The notes beneath the pieces were generated by a model. That model was not told the DNA's origin, searched no databases, and worked only from the letters and a program-made list of their open reading frames with translations. 64,000 nucleotides of DNA from positions 30,532 to 94,531 of the forward strand of contig NZ_RJJW01000008.1 in assembly GCF_003781945.1 (NCBI RefSeq), written 5' to 3'. Each line of letters opens with the position of its first letter. Position 1 is the first letter of the stretch. The position numbers were made by a program, and so were the translations under genes. Source of the stretch: Halorubrum sp. CSM-61. Lineage in GTDB: Archaea > Halobacteriota > Halobacteria > Halobacteriales > Haloferacaceae. This document shows positions 1-7,843 of the stretch, piece by piece.

Positions 1-482
1 ACGACGCGACCGCGGGCGCGTATTTCCGACCGCACCCGACCGGGTTACTCGCCGGCGACGGCACGGAGCCGGTCCCGGCCGACCCGGACGACTACGACCG
101 CACGGGCGACGACTGGTTCGTGGAGTCGGTCTCGGCGACGCTCCGCGAGCGGCTCGGCGAGGCTGCGGTAGAGGGTCTCGACGTGGAGCGCGCGTGGGCC
201 GGGCTCTGCACGGCCACCCCCGACGGCGACCCCCTCGTCGGGCCGGTCGGCGACCCCGCAGACCGCGTGTTCGTCGCCGCCGGCTGGCAGGGCCACGGGT
301 TCATGCGCGCACCGGCGATCGGCGAGCACGTCGCCGAGGGGGTGCTCGCGTCGCTCGACGGGACCGGGGCGGGGGACTCGGAGTCGCCGTGGATCGACGC
401 GTTCGATCCCGATCGGTTCGACGGGGGCGAGGAGTTCGAGATCGCGGAGGGGATGTCGGTGGAGAGTCGGGCGAGGGAGTGA
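1..482 (+). CDS. FAD-dependent oxidoreductase (DAO family), 3' part only
   Basis: The window opens inside this gene. The frame is open from base 3 to the TGA at 480-482, giving the last 159 residues. Near the left edge it reads FRPHPTGLLAGDG and around 285-320 AAGWQGHGFMRAPAIGE, which fits the C-terminal half of D-amino-acid oxidase/sarcosine-oxidase type flavoenzymes, where the last FAD-binding strand and helix lie. Substrate cannot be told because the N-terminal Rossmann fold is outside the window. It runs toward the Hsp20 gene on the other strand, with nine bases between the stops. Confidence 0.75.
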   Translation, partial: DATAGAYFRPHPTGLLAGDGTEPVPADPDDYDRTGDDWFVESVSATLRERLGEAAVEGLDVERAWAGLCTATPDGDPLVGPVGDPADRVFVAAGWQGHGFMRAPAIGEHVAEGVLASLDGTGAGDSESPWIDAFDPDRFDGGEEFEIAEGMSVESRARE

Positions 483-491
483 GGAGTCGTC

Positions 492-938
492 TCAGGCGTC
501 GTCGGCCGCGTCGAAGTCCGCCTCGTCGTCCTCCTCTACCACTTCCACGTCGCGTCCGTCGTCCTTCTTCGGGATCTCGACCTGAAGGGTGCCGTTCCGC
601 GTGAGCGTCGCGTTCGCGCCCCGCGGCGTCACGTTCGCGTCGGGGGGGAGCTCGGCGCTGCCCGAGAGCGAGACGCCGCGACCCGGGAACAGCATCTCGT
701 AGCCGTCGTAGAAGTCGCGGAACCGGTCGAGCTGGACCTCGACGGTGTGATCGAGGAACGTCACGTTCAGGTCCTCGCCGCGGACGCCCGGGGCGTCGAA
801 GACGACGAGGTACGCGTCGTCGCTCTCCAAGAGGTCGTACGAGAGCGGGCGGCGCTCCTGCATCTTGCTCCACCCGCGGCCGAGGCGTTCGAGCGCGCGG
901 CGGACGATCGACCGCCCGGCCTCGACGAGTTCGCTCAC
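492..938 (-). CDS. Hsp20/alpha-crystallin family small heat-shock protein
   Basis: 148 residues. The alpha-crystallin domain spans about residues 33-125: it starts at SYDLLESDDAYLVVFDAPG, has the immunoglobulin-like strands, and closes with the family's A-x-L-x-x-x-G-x-L signature (ATLTRNGTLQVEIPK). The tail is very acidic (VVEEDDEADFDAADDA), as expected for a salt-in cytoplasm. Family members are ATP-independent holdases that bind unfolding clients. It follows the small zinc-finger gene by three bases on the same strand, so the two probably share the promoter upstream of 1097. Members of this fold also occur as GvpH-like proteins, but no gas-vesicle genes are seen here. Confidence 0.85.
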   Translation of the reverse strand: MSELVEAGRSIVRRALERLGRGWSKMQERRPLSYDLLESDDAYLVVFDAPGVRGEDLNVTFLDHTVEVQLDRFRDFYDGYEMLFPGRGVSLSGSAELPPDANVTPRGANATLTRNGTLQVEIPKKDDGRDVEVVEEDDEADFDAADDA

Positions 939-941
939 GGG

Positions 942-1097
942 CTACACCTCGATCTCGGCGAGGTCGCTCCCGCCGCAGTACGGGCACGACAGGTCCTCGA
1001 CCGCGTGGTCGTCGGGCACGTCGTAGGTGTAGTGGTTCTCGAACATGTCGAGCTCGCAGTCGTCGCTCTCGCATTTGACCTCCATCGTCGATGGCAT
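942..1097 (-). CDS. Small zinc-ribbon protein (51 aa)
   Basis: A short gene read directly from the sequence: MPSTMEVKCESDDCELDMFE, then HYTYDVPDD and a C-terminal CPYCGGSDL. Two Cys pairs (CESDDC and CPYC) suggest one structural zinc site. I chose the ATG at 1097 because a TTTAAG box lies about 30 bases before it and close relatives in haloarchaea start with a similar MP-ST-ME; the internal ATG at 1085 is the alternative. Function is unknown. It lies three bases upstream of the Hsp20 gene and probably forms an operon with it. Confidence 0.75.
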   Translation of the reverse strand: MPSTMEVKCESDDCELDMFENHYTYDVPDDHAVEDLSCPYCGGSDLAEIEV

Positions 1098-1123
1098 ATA
1101 CCGACGTGTTGTGTCGGCGAGGG

Positions 1124-1129
1124 CTTAAA
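1124..1129 (-). promoter_or_regulatory. TATA-like box of the zinc-ribbon/Hsp20 operon
   Basis: On the minus strand the sequence GTTTAAGCC lies about 28-32 bases before the ATG at 1097, the usual place for a haloarchaeal TATA box in a leaderless or nearly leaderless transcript. Confidence 0.45.
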
Positions 1130-1195
1130 CGGCGTGGCGGCGGCGGTCGAGGCGCGCGGAGCGTGCCCGTCGTGGCGGTGTGGCCGCCGTGGCGA

Positions 1196-1591
1196 TCAGA
1201 CCCCAGGTCCGCGAAGCCGCTTGGGGACGACGGTTCGCTCGGCGAGCAACGTGACGAGGATCCCGAGCGCGACCCCCGCCCAGACGCCCGGACCGTACGG
1301 GAAAAGCGCCGGGGCGAGCGCGAGCGACACGCCGAGCCAGACGGACGCGAGGAGGATCCCCGCGCCAGCGGCGACGTACGCCAGCGTCTCGCGGCGGTCG
1401 CTCGGAACCCGGTCCCGCGCTAGCCACGCGATCGGTCCGAAGACGAGGGCGGTCCCGGCCGCCCACGCGGTCGCGACTCCCCACGGGCGCGGTTCGGCGG
1501 CGTAGAACTGTCCCGCGGCGAAGAGGCAGACGCCGGCGATCACGACGTACTGCACGACGCGCAGTCGGGTCGAAACCGTCTCGGAGGGCAT
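1196..1591 (-). CDS. Haloarchaeal membrane protein, function unknown (131 aa)
   Basis: Start at the ATG at 1591 (MPSETVSTRLRVVQYVV). Four hydrophobic segments follow one another (VVQYVVIAGVCLFAAGQFY; VATAWAAGTALVFGPIAW; LAYVAAGAGILLASVWLGV; GVWAGVALGILVTLL), so this is a small integral membrane protein with short loops. A TTATAT box lies about 29 bases before the start, supporting this start and a leaderless transcript. No catalytic motif is visible. It is divergent from the radical SAM gene. Confidence 0.7.
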   Translation of the reverse strand: MPSETVSTRLRVVQYVVIAGVCLFAAGQFYAAEPRPWGVATAWAAGTALVFGPIAWLARDRVPSDRRETLAYVAAGAGILLASVWLGVSLALAPALFPYGPGVWAGVALGILVTLLAERTVVPKRLRGPGV

Positions 1592-1614
1592 GAGTCTCGA
1601 TCCCGGGCGGTCCG

Positions 1615-1621
1615 ATATAAG
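1615..1621 (-). promoter_or_regulatory. TATA box of the 131-aa membrane protein gene
   Basis: CTTATAT on the minus strand, 24-30 bases before the ATG at 1591. The spacing fits a leaderless archaeal promoter. Confidence 0.5.
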
Positions 1622-1705
1622 CGATTCCCCGCCGCGTTCCGGGCTGTGCGTTCCGCCCTCGCGTTCCGCACGCTTTTCCCGTCTCGGCCGACTACGGTGG
1701 GTAAC

Positions 1706-3583
1706 ATGACCGATTCGCCCGCGTCGGGCCGGGGCTCGCTCCCGCCCGACCCGAACGACCTCTCCGTCACCGTCGTCGACGGCTACGTCGACGAGCCGGC
1801 CCACTTCGGCGTGCCGCCGTACATCTCGACGTATCCGCGGTACACGGCCGGCGCGCTCGTCGACGCGGGCGTCCCCGAGTCGCAGGTCACCTACCACACT
1901 ATCGACGAGCTCCGCGACGACCGGAGCAAGCACGCCGACGTCGCGAACGCGGACCTCATGGTGTACGTCGGCGGGATGACGGTCCCCGGGAAGTACGTCG
2001 GCGGCACCCCCGCCGAGCCGGACGAGGTGCGCGAGCTGGGGTGGACCGCCGACGGCGTCACCCTGCTGGGCGGCCCCGTGCGGTTCGGGGTCGGCGACGA
2101 GAACGCGGGCGCGACCGAGACCGAGCGCGACGACCTCGACTACGACTTCGTCGCCATGGGCGACGTGGAGGCGGCCGCGTACGACCTCGTCAGCGAGGGG
2201 TTAGAGGGGTTCGGCAACCGGATGCGCGACAACGCCGAGATCGACCGGTGGGCCGAGAAGGGGGCGTTCGTCGTCGAGCAACATCCGAACCACCCCGACT
2301 ACCTCATCTGCGAGATGGAGACCTCTCGCGGCTGCGCCTACCGGTGTTCCTTCTGCACGGAGCCGCTCTACGGCAGCCCGGCGTTCCGCGAGGCGCGGTC
2401 GGTCGTCGACGAGGTCGACGCGCTCTCCGACCGGGGAGTCAAACACTTCCGGCTCGGCCGGCAGGCCGACATCCTCGCGTTCGGCGGCGACGGCGAAGCA
2501 CCGAATCCCGACGCGCTCCGGGAGCTGTACGGCGGGATCCGTGAGGTCGCCCCCGACCTCCGGACGCTCCACCTCGACAACATGAACCCGGTGACGATCA
2601 CGGACTACCCGGAGGCCTCGCGCGAGGCGATCCGCGTGATCGCCGAGCACAACACGCCCGGCGACACCGCGGCGTTCGGACTCGAGTCGGCGGACCCGGT
2701 CGTCCAAGAAGAGAACAACCTGCTCGTCACCGCCGAGGAGTGTCTGGAAGCCGTCCGCGTCGTCAACGAGGAGGGCGGCTGGCGGCCGGGCGACGCGCCG
2801 GAGACGACGCCCGGCGACGACGACCGGGTGACCGGTCCCTCGACCGGCCCCGACGCCTCGCCGCGGCTCCCGAAGCTCCTCCCGGGGATCAACCTCGTCC
2901 ACGGGCTCGCGGGCGAGCGTCCGGAGACCTACGAGCACAACAAGGAGTTCCTCCAGACCGTCTACGACGAGGGGCTGATGCTCCGCCGGATCAACATCCG
3001 GCAGGTGATGGCGTTCGCGGGCACGGAGATGGCCGAGACGGGCGCCGACATCGCACAGGAGCACAAAGACCAGTTCCAGGCGTACAAGAAGGAGGTGCGC
3101 GAGACGGTCGACAACCCCATGCTCGACCGCGTCGTCCCGCCGGGGACGGTCCTCCCCGACGTGCACTTGGAGTACCACCAGGACGGCAAGACGTTCGGGC
3201 GCCAGCTCGGCACGTACGCGCTCCTCGTCGCCGTCCCCGGCGAGCGCGAGCTCGGCACCGCGATCGACGTGGCGATCACGGACCACGGCTACCGCTCCGT
3301 CACGGGCGTCCCGTACCCCCTCGACGTCAACGCGGCGTCGATGGACGAGCTGACCGCGATTCCCGGCATCAACCGGAGCAAGGCGGGAGACGTCGTGGTG
3401 GGGCGGCCGTACGGCTCGATCGACGAGGTCGACTCCGGCGTCGCCGACCTCTCGCGGTTCGCCGTCGCCGACGACACGGACGTTCCGATCCCGGGCCGCG
3501 ACCGCGCCGGGTCCGGTCCCGGGCCCGCCGCGCGCTCGCTGCTCGACCGGCGCGACGGCTCCTCCGTCGGCCGCGGGGACTGA
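1706..3583 (+). CDS. Radical SAM protein with C-terminal helix-hairpin-helix domain
   Basis: 625 residues from the ATG at 1706. The N-terminal 200 residues resemble the B12-binding-like domain often placed before radical SAM barrels. The SAM cluster motif CxxxCxxC is at C210, C214 and C217 (RGCAYRCSFCTEPLYG). Near residues 542-575 lies a helix-hairpin-helix of ComEA type (NAASMDELTAIPGINRSKA), a DNA- or nucleic-acid-binding element. This domain order matches the archaeal family of radical SAM enzymes with a C-terminal HhH (COG1031 as I recall it); the reaction is unknown. Residues 360-390 form an acidic, proline-rich insert inside the barrel. The MBL-fold gene begins four bases downstream and may be co-transcribed. 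Confidence 0.85.
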   Translation: MTDSPASGRGSLPPDPNDLSVTVVDGYVDEPAHFGVPPYISTYPRYTAGALVDAGVPESQVTYHTIDELRDDRSKHADVANADLMVYVGGMTVPGKYVGGTPAEPDEVRELGWTADGVTLLGGPVRFGVGDENAGATETERDDLDYDFVAMGDVEAAAYDLVSEGLEGFGNRMRDNAEIDRWAEKGAFVVEQHPNHPDYLICEMETSRGCAYRCSFCTEPLYGSPAFREARSVVDEVDALSDRGVKHFRLGRQADILAFGGDGEAPNPDALRELYGGIREVAPDLRTLHLDNMNPVTITDYPEASREAIRVIAEHNTPGDTAAFGLESADPVVQEENNLLVTAEECLEAVRVVNEEGGWRPGDAPETTPGDDDRVTGPSTGPDASPRLPKLLPGINLVHGLAGERPETYEHNKEFLQTVYDEGLMLRRINIRQVMAFAGTEMAETGADIAQEHKDQFQAYKKEVRETVDNPMLDRVVPPGTVLPDVHLEYHQDGKTFGRQLGTYALLVAVPGERELGTAIDVAITDHGYRSVTGVPYPLDVNAASMDELTAIPGINRSKAGDVVVGRPYGSIDEVDSGVADLSRFAVADDTDVPIPGRDRAGSGPGPAARSLLDRRDGSSVGRGD

Positions 3584-3587
3584 GCCG

Positions 3588-4484
3588 ATGGCGGCGCCGG
3601 ATCCGGACTCGCCGATCGAGCGCGTCGAGATCCCGGTCGACACCCGCGCGCCCGGCGGGACGACGAACGCGTACCTCGCGGCCGGTCTCCTCGTCGACCC
3701 CGCGGCCCGGACGGGCGCGCTCGACGCGGCGGTCGGCGTGGGCGGGGCGGGCGATGACGAAACGGGCGACGACGAAACGGGCGATGACGAAACGGGAGGG
3801 ACCGCGATAGACGCGATCGCCGTCACTCACACGCATCCGGACCACGTCGGGGCGGTCGCCGAGTACGCCGACCTGACCGGTGCGCCCGTGTTCGCGCACG
3901 CGGCCCACGTCGATCGGTTCGTCGCGGCGACCGGCCTCGAACCGGACGGGACGTACCGCGACGGCGACCGCGTCGGCGACACCACCGTCCGCGCGGTCGA
4001 GACGTCGGGGCACGCCTCGGACCACGTCGCGTTCGCGGTGGCGGGAGGGGGCGCGCGAGACGACGAGCGGGAAGGCGGTGGACGCGCACTCCTCTGCGGC
4101 GACCTCGCCGTCGCCGAGGGGAGCGTCGTCGTCGGCGCCCCCGACGGCGATCTCCGCGAGTACCTGGACAGCCTCGAACGGGTCCGCGAGGCGCGGTACG
4201 ACCGACTGCATCCCGGACACGGTCCGGCGATCGACGACCCGGAGGCCGTCTGTCGGCGCCTGATCGACCACCGGCTGGACCGCGAGCGGGCGGTCCTCGA
4301 CGCGGTCGAGGCCGGCGCGAGCGACGTGGAGGGCGCGGTCGACGCCGCCTACGAGAAGGACCTGACCGGCGTCGCGGACCTCGCGCGGGCGACGGTCGTC
4401 GCGCACCTCGAAAAGCTGCTCGCGGAGGGTCGGATCGGTCGGGAGTGGGCGGCTCGCATCGACGGGGAGACGACCGGCGAGTAG
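3588..4484 (+). CDS. MBL-fold metallo-hydrolase with C-terminal winged helix
   Basis: 298 residues. The dinuclear zinc motif is THTHPDH with H81, H83, D85 and H86; further ligands are H in ETSGHASDH, D in LLCGDLAV and H in LHPGHGPAI. The last 60 residues look like the winged helix found in LACTB2-like members, which act as endoribonucleases or thioester hydrolases. Just before the metal motif the protein has an acidic DDETG triplet repeat (residues 56-70), an insertion not needed by the fold. It follows the radical SAM gene by four bases. Substrate unknown. Confidence 0.85.
   Translation: MAAPDPDSPIERVEIPVDTRAPGGTTNAYLAAGLLVDPAARTGALDAAVGVGGAGDDETGDDETGDDETGGTAIDAIAVTHTHPDHVGAVAEYADLTGAPVFAHAAHVDRFVAATGLEPDGTYRDGDRVGDTTVRAVETSGHASDHVAFAVAGGGARDDEREGGGRALLCGDLAVAEGSVVVGAPDGDLREYLDSLERVREARYDRLHPGHGPAIDDPEAVCRRLIDHRLDRERAVLDAVEAGASDVEGAVDAAYEKDLTGVADLARATVVAHLEKLLAEGRIGREWAARIDGETTGE
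3753..3797 (+). repeat. 15-bp tandem repeat (three units) inside the MBL gene
   Basis: GGCGATGACGAAACG and its near copy are repeated three times, encoding (G)DDETG three times. The units are in frame and expand an acidic loop just before the metal-binding motif. Copy number probably varies between strains (inference). Confidence 0.8.
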
Positions 4485-4509
4485 GCGTTCCGGCGGGACG
4501 CCGCGCGGT

Positions 4510-5130
4510 TCACGGCTCCGCTTCGAGGTGGGCCGCCAGCTCGTCGAGCGGGGTCTCCGTCACGTCGACGAACCGGCCGCCGACGTCTTCGACGCCGCCG
4601 TCGGTCTGGGAGTCGTCGCCGACGTGGACCAGCGACGCCGGGGCGACGCCGAGCGCCTCGGCCGCCGCCTCGAACGCCTTCGGGTGGGGCTTCCGCCAGC
4701 CGCAGCCGACGCTCGTCGTGACCGCGTCGAACTCCCCGCGGAGGCCGGCTCGGATCAGCGTCTTGGGCACCAGCTCCGGCACCGCGCAGTCCGAGAGGAG
4801 GCCGACCGGTCCGCGCTCGCCGACGTCGCGGACGGCCTCCAGCGCGCCGTCGCGTCGCGTCACGTCCGGGTCGAACGCCGCGACGACGGCGTGCCGGACG
4901 ACGTTGTCCGCGGCCTCCACGCCGCGGGATTCGAGCGCGTGCGCCACGTGGGCGGGGAGGGGAACCTCGGCGCCCGTCGGGGCGTCGACGTGTCGCTCGC
5001 CGTACGCGACGTGCCAGTCGTCCGGCACCTCAACGCCGCGCGACTCCAGCTCGCGGGCGACGATCTCCGCGGGGTCGGACGGGTACTCGACGTCGACGAG
5101 GGTCCCGAACAGGTCGAAGGTGACTGCCAC
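4510..5130 (-). CDS. HAD-superfamily hydrolase
   Basis: 206 residues from a GTG at 5130. All four HAD motifs are visible: TFDLFGTLVD with the nucleophilic aspartate at residue 6, LLSDCA, the lysine in GWRKPHPKAF and VHVGDDSQTD. This is the phosphatase/dehalogenase-like subgroup with a helical cap between motifs I and II. The substrate cannot be told from the sequence; phosphoglycolate or another small sugar phosphate is plausible. The stop faces the MBL gene stop, with 25 bases between. There is no ATG between the upstream stop and the DLFGT motif, so GTG is the best start. Confidence 0.8.
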   Translation of the reverse strand: MAVTFDLFGTLVDVEYPSDPAEIVARELESRGVEVPDDWHVAYGERHVDAPTGAEVPLPAHVAHALESRGVEAADNVVRHAVVAAFDPDVTRRDGALEAVRDVGERGPVGLLSDCAVPELVPKTLIRAGLRGEFDAVTTSVGCGWRKPHPKAFEAAAEALGVAPASLVHVGDDSQTDGGVEDVGGRFVDVTETPLDELAAHLEAEP

Positions 5131-5234
5131 AGTATCGGAACTACGGCGAAAACGGGATTGAACCTGTCGGTCGGTGCGGTCGATGCCGGGTTCCGAGCCT
5201 GCCCGGGAGCCGGACGTCCATCGGGGAACGCCCG

Positions 5235-5717
5235 TCAGAACATCGGCGCGATGTGAAGCGCGTAGAGCCGGTAGAGTCCGGTCACCCACGCGCACAGCCA
5301 GAGGAGCATGAACCCGGCCACGCCCGCCCGGAGCCGCGCCCGCCAGTGGCCCATGTCCTCGTGGATCTCGTCGATGTCGACGTCGGGGTCCTCGTAGGCG
5401 TCGGCGTTGCGCTTCGCCTGGAGGATGCGGACGATCCCGGTGAGCGCGAACGCCAGCAGCGCGTACGCCTGCACCCCCAGGAACGCGTGGATCACGGCGA
5501 TCCCGGAGAGATGGAGGAAGAGCCGCGGGATCATCCACCCGACGATCGGGACGGTCGTGAGCACCAGCCCGACGGCGATGTACCGCAGGTGGCGCATGAG
5601 CACGGTCCACGTCACGGTCTCGGTGTCGATCATGATCCACGCCCCGTACAGCAGGAACGGGAGGCTCGCCGTCACCGACAGCCCGGCCGCCGCAGCGATA
5701 ACCGACTCGTCGACCAT
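5235..5717 (-). CDS. Haloarchaeal four-helix membrane protein near the cytochrome b cluster
   Basis: 160 residues from the ATG at 5717. It has four membrane segments: VIAAAAGLSVTASLPFLLYGA, then YIAVGLVLTTVPIVGWMI, then an AVIHAFLGVQAYALLAFAL stretch, and a last one near the C terminus ending LYALHIAPMF. Two histidines (HLSGIAVIHAF) lie in one membrane face. I recall this as one of a set of Halobacteria-only domain families (probably DUF7321) found beside the halocyanin/cytochrome b genes. A supporting role in that complex is inference from location. It is divergent from the gene at 5884. Confidence 0.7.
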   Translation of the reverse strand: MVDESVIAAAAGLSVTASLPFLLYGAWIMIDTETVTWTVLMRHLRYIAVGLVLTTVPIVGWMIPRLFLHLSGIAVIHAFLGVQAYALLAFALTGIVRILQAKRNADAYEDPDVDIDEIHEDMGHWRARLRAGVAGFMLLWLCAWVTGLYRLYALHIAPMF

Positions 5718-5883
5718 TACCAGCGGTTGGATCTCCGGCGCGTAAAGCCCCGCGATCCGCGGCTCCGCGGTCGGGACGTTCCCGCGCCGATCGCTCGGAC
5801 CGTCGCGGTCCGGTTCCCCCGAGCCCCGATCCGCCAGCCCGTAGACGAAAACCGTTAGCGTCCGGAGCACGTATCGCCGGGCA

Positions 5884-6717
5884 ATGGAGGACACCTCGAC
5901 GGAACCGGATCCGGTGTCGCGGCCGGACCGGACGCCGGACGAGTCCGAGGGCGACGCTCCCGCCGACGCGTCCGATGGTCTCGACGCCGACGACGACGCG
6001 GACGACCTCGCCGCGCTCCGCGAACGGGTCGAAGCGGAGTACGACTTCGACGAGTTCGGCCCCTCGGACATGGCCCGGATGAGCGCCGAGGAGTGGGACG
6101 CCGCGTTCGATCCCGAGTCGTGGATCACCGGCGACCGGCTGCTCGATCGCGCCGAGGCGGAGCTGAAGTCCCGGATCGCGCGGCGGGAGGTGTTCGGCGT
6201 GTTAGAGCGCGTCCGCGAGGACGGCGAGGAGCGGATCCTCGTGTACTCGGACGAGGGGTACGCGATCGTCCGACCGTCGGGCGAGGTGAGCGGTCAGGGG
6301 ACCGTGCTCCGCGACATCGAGCCGATCGTCGCGCTGGCGGCGATGGAGTCGTACGACGTGCCCGAACCACCGGACGACTGGTCGCTCCCGCATCCCGACA
6401 CCGTCCCCGAGGGCTCGGGCGAGTTCGGCAACCTGATGGTACAGGTGATCGCGGTCGTGCAGGTGCTCGCCGGCGCGGCGCTGCTCGTCGCCTCGCTGGT
6501 CGCCGACCTGAACACCATCGTCGCGCCGGCGGTGGGGATCGTGTTCCTCGTCATCGGCCTACTGTTATTCGTCATGGTCGCGAACGCGCGCCTCTCCGAT
6601 CGGTTCCGTTCGGAGGAGTACCGCGACCGCCTGCGGGCCCTCCGCCAGGCCAAGGAGCGCCCCGACTTCGTCCCCGTCGAAGGCGGGGTCGTGAACGAGG
6701 ACGAGCGCGAGGAGTGA
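5884..6717 (+). CDS. Haloarchaeal membrane protein next to the halocyanin cluster (probably DUF7319)
   Basis: 277 residues. The first 45 residues are an acidic, disordered stretch. A soluble region follows (about 60-165) with WDAAFDPESWITG and a beta-rich segment containing ILVYSDEGYAIVRPSGEVSG. Two membrane helices come near residues 180-225 (VIAVVQVLAGAALLVASLV and PAVGIVFLVIGLLLFVMV), then a basic, cytoplasmic tail. It has no catalytic motif. Neighbouring genes encode the electron-transport complex, and I recall this family as restricted to haloarchaea and linked to that cluster, so an accessory or assembly role is the best guess. Confidence 0.7.
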   Translation: MEDTSTEPDPVSRPDRTPDESEGDAPADASDGLDADDDADDLAALRERVEAEYDFDEFGPSDMARMSAEEWDAAFDPESWITGDRLLDRAEAELKSRIARREVFGVLERVREDGEERILVYSDEGYAIVRPSGEVSGQGTVLRDIEPIVALAAMESYDVPEPPDDWSLPHPDTVPEGSGEFGNLMVQVIAVVQVLAGAALLVASLVADLNTIVAPAVGIVFLVIGLLLFVMVANARLSDRFRSEEYRDRLRALRQAKERPDFVPVEGGVVNEDEREE

Positions 6718-6781
6718 ATCGCCGATATCGACGGCTACAGGCCTTGTAAAGCCCTCCCCGTCGACGGGTTCAGTCGGTGGG

Positions 6782-6787
6782 TTTAAG
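6782..6787 (+). promoter_or_regulatory. TATA-like box of the halocyanin/cytochrome b operon
   Basis: TTTAAG lies 26-31 bases before the ATG at 6813, the expected spacing for a leaderless haloarchaeal promoter. The genes from 6813 to 10214 follow with gaps of at most 38 bases or with overlaps and probably share it. Confidence 0.5.
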
Positions 6788-6812
6788 CGCACCCCGTCCC
6801 GAGTGAGACTGT

Positions 6813-7451
6813 ATGAAAAGGCGGGAATTTGTGCGGACGGCCGGCGGCGCCAGCGCCGCGGTCGCGGCCTCGGCCGGGGCGACCGGAACGGCCGCCGCAC
6901 AGGAGGCGGAACCGGACTGGCCGAGCGGGGTCTCCGACGGGAACCTCGGAGAGTACCAGGACGCCCGCGGCGAGAGCGAGGTCACCGTCGAGGTCGGGGC
7001 CGGCAGCGACGGGCTCGCGTTCGCACCGACCCAGCTGTGGGTCGACACCGGCACGACGATCACGTTCGAGTGGACCGGGGCCGGGGGCGACCACAACGTC
7101 GTCACGGTGGAGGGCGAGGCCGCCCTCGACAGCGGCGACCCGGTCGGCGAGGAGGGGTACACCTACGAGTACGAGGTGACCGAGGAGGACGCCGGTATCA
7201 CCCACTACCACTGCGTTCCCCACGACGCGGTCGGGATGCACGCCGGCATCGCCGTCGGCGAGGACGTTCCCACCGTCGAGACCGGCGGGAACACCGGATG
7301 GCCGGAGAACATCGCCCACGTCGGCGTCCCGCTGCACGCCCACTGGGTCGGCATCGCGGCGATACTCGGGATCGCGCTGACCTTCGTGTTCACGTTCTAC
7401 CTGCTGAAGTACGGTGAGTCGGCACACACCGGCCACGGAGGGAACCAATGA
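6813..7451 (+). CDS. Halocyanin (blue copper protein) with Tat signal and C-terminal anchor
   Basis: 212 residues. It begins with a twin-arginine signal (KRREFVRTAGG, residues 2-12) and a small hydrophobic core ending near AAAQ at 30. The cupredoxin domain covers about 55-150; type 1 copper ligands are H94, C134, H137 and M142 (DHNVV and HCVPHDAVGMHAG). A membrane helix at about 178-199 anchors the C terminus. It would carry electrons outside the membrane, in the role cytochrome c or plastocyanin has elsewhere. Its stop overlaps the next start by four bases (ATGA), so it is the first gene of the cytochrome b operon. Confidence 0.9.
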   Translation: MKRREFVRTAGGASAAVAASAGATGTAAAQEAEPDWPSGVSDGNLGEYQDARGESEVTVEVGAGSDGLAFAPTQLWVDTGTTITFEWTGAGGDHNVVTVEGEAALDSGDPVGEEGYTYEYEVTEEDAGITHYHCVPHDAVGMHAGIAVGEDVPTVETGGNTGWPENIAHVGVPLHAHWVGIAAILGIALTFVFTFYLLKYGESAHTGHGGNQ

Positions 7452-7837
7452 GCTCCGGCGGCTCCTCGTACGGCGACATCCACCGGTACGAGCCCGCACG
7501 CGAGAGCACCGCCGCCGCGATCGCGATCGTGCTCCTCACCGTCATCGAGGTCGTGTTCGTCTCCCTGTTCGTCTACGGGCTCATGTCCGCCTGGGCCTCG
7601 ACGGAGTTCGGGAACATGTTCACCGGCGCGCTGCTGGCGATGATCTTCATCGATCTGGCCTTCATCCTCCTGTTGTACCGCAAGGAGTTCCTGCCCGACG
7701 TGATGATCGTGAAGAAGCGCCGCCGCAAGTGGGAGGACCTCTACGTCCGCGAAGAGGAGAAAGACGGCGTCGGCGTCGACACCGGGAACCTGACCGAGAC
7801 GCTCAAGCGGGCCGTCTACCCGTACTACAAGAAGTAA
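7448..7837 (+). CDS. Small membrane subunit of the cytochrome b cluster (probably DUF7318)
   Basis: 129 residues. Two membrane segments (AIAIVLLTVIEVVFVSLFVYG and GALLAMIFIDLAFILLLYR) are followed by a highly charged cytoplasmic tail (KKRRRKWEDLYVREEEK). It overlaps the halocyanin stop by four bases and precedes cytochrome b by six, so translation of the three is probably coupled. No cofactor motif is seen. I recall the family as haloarchaea-specific; a structural subunit of the quinol-oxidising complex is inferred from position. Confidence 0.75.
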   Translation: MSSGGSSYGDIHRYEPARESTAAAIAIVLLTVIEVVFVSLFVYGLMSAWASTEFGNMFTGALLAMIFIDLAFILLLYRKEFLPDVMIVKKRRRKWEDLYVREEEKDGVGVDTGNLTETLKRAVYPYYKK

Positions 7838-7843
7838 CACACA

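Noticed and set aside
492..938. Hsp20 gene considered as gas-vesicle gvpH
   Set aside because: No other gvp gene in the visible neighbourhood, and the sequence is a plain alpha-crystallin domain.
1646..1705. A start of the radical SAM gene 20 codons earlier
   Set aside because: The extra residues come from a non-ATG start in the promoter region of the divergent gene; the ATG at 1706 is at the usual place.
2201..3826. A 541-codon minus-strand frame across the radical SAM and MBL genes
   Set aside because: Antisense shadow; valine/arginine-rich with no recognisable domain.
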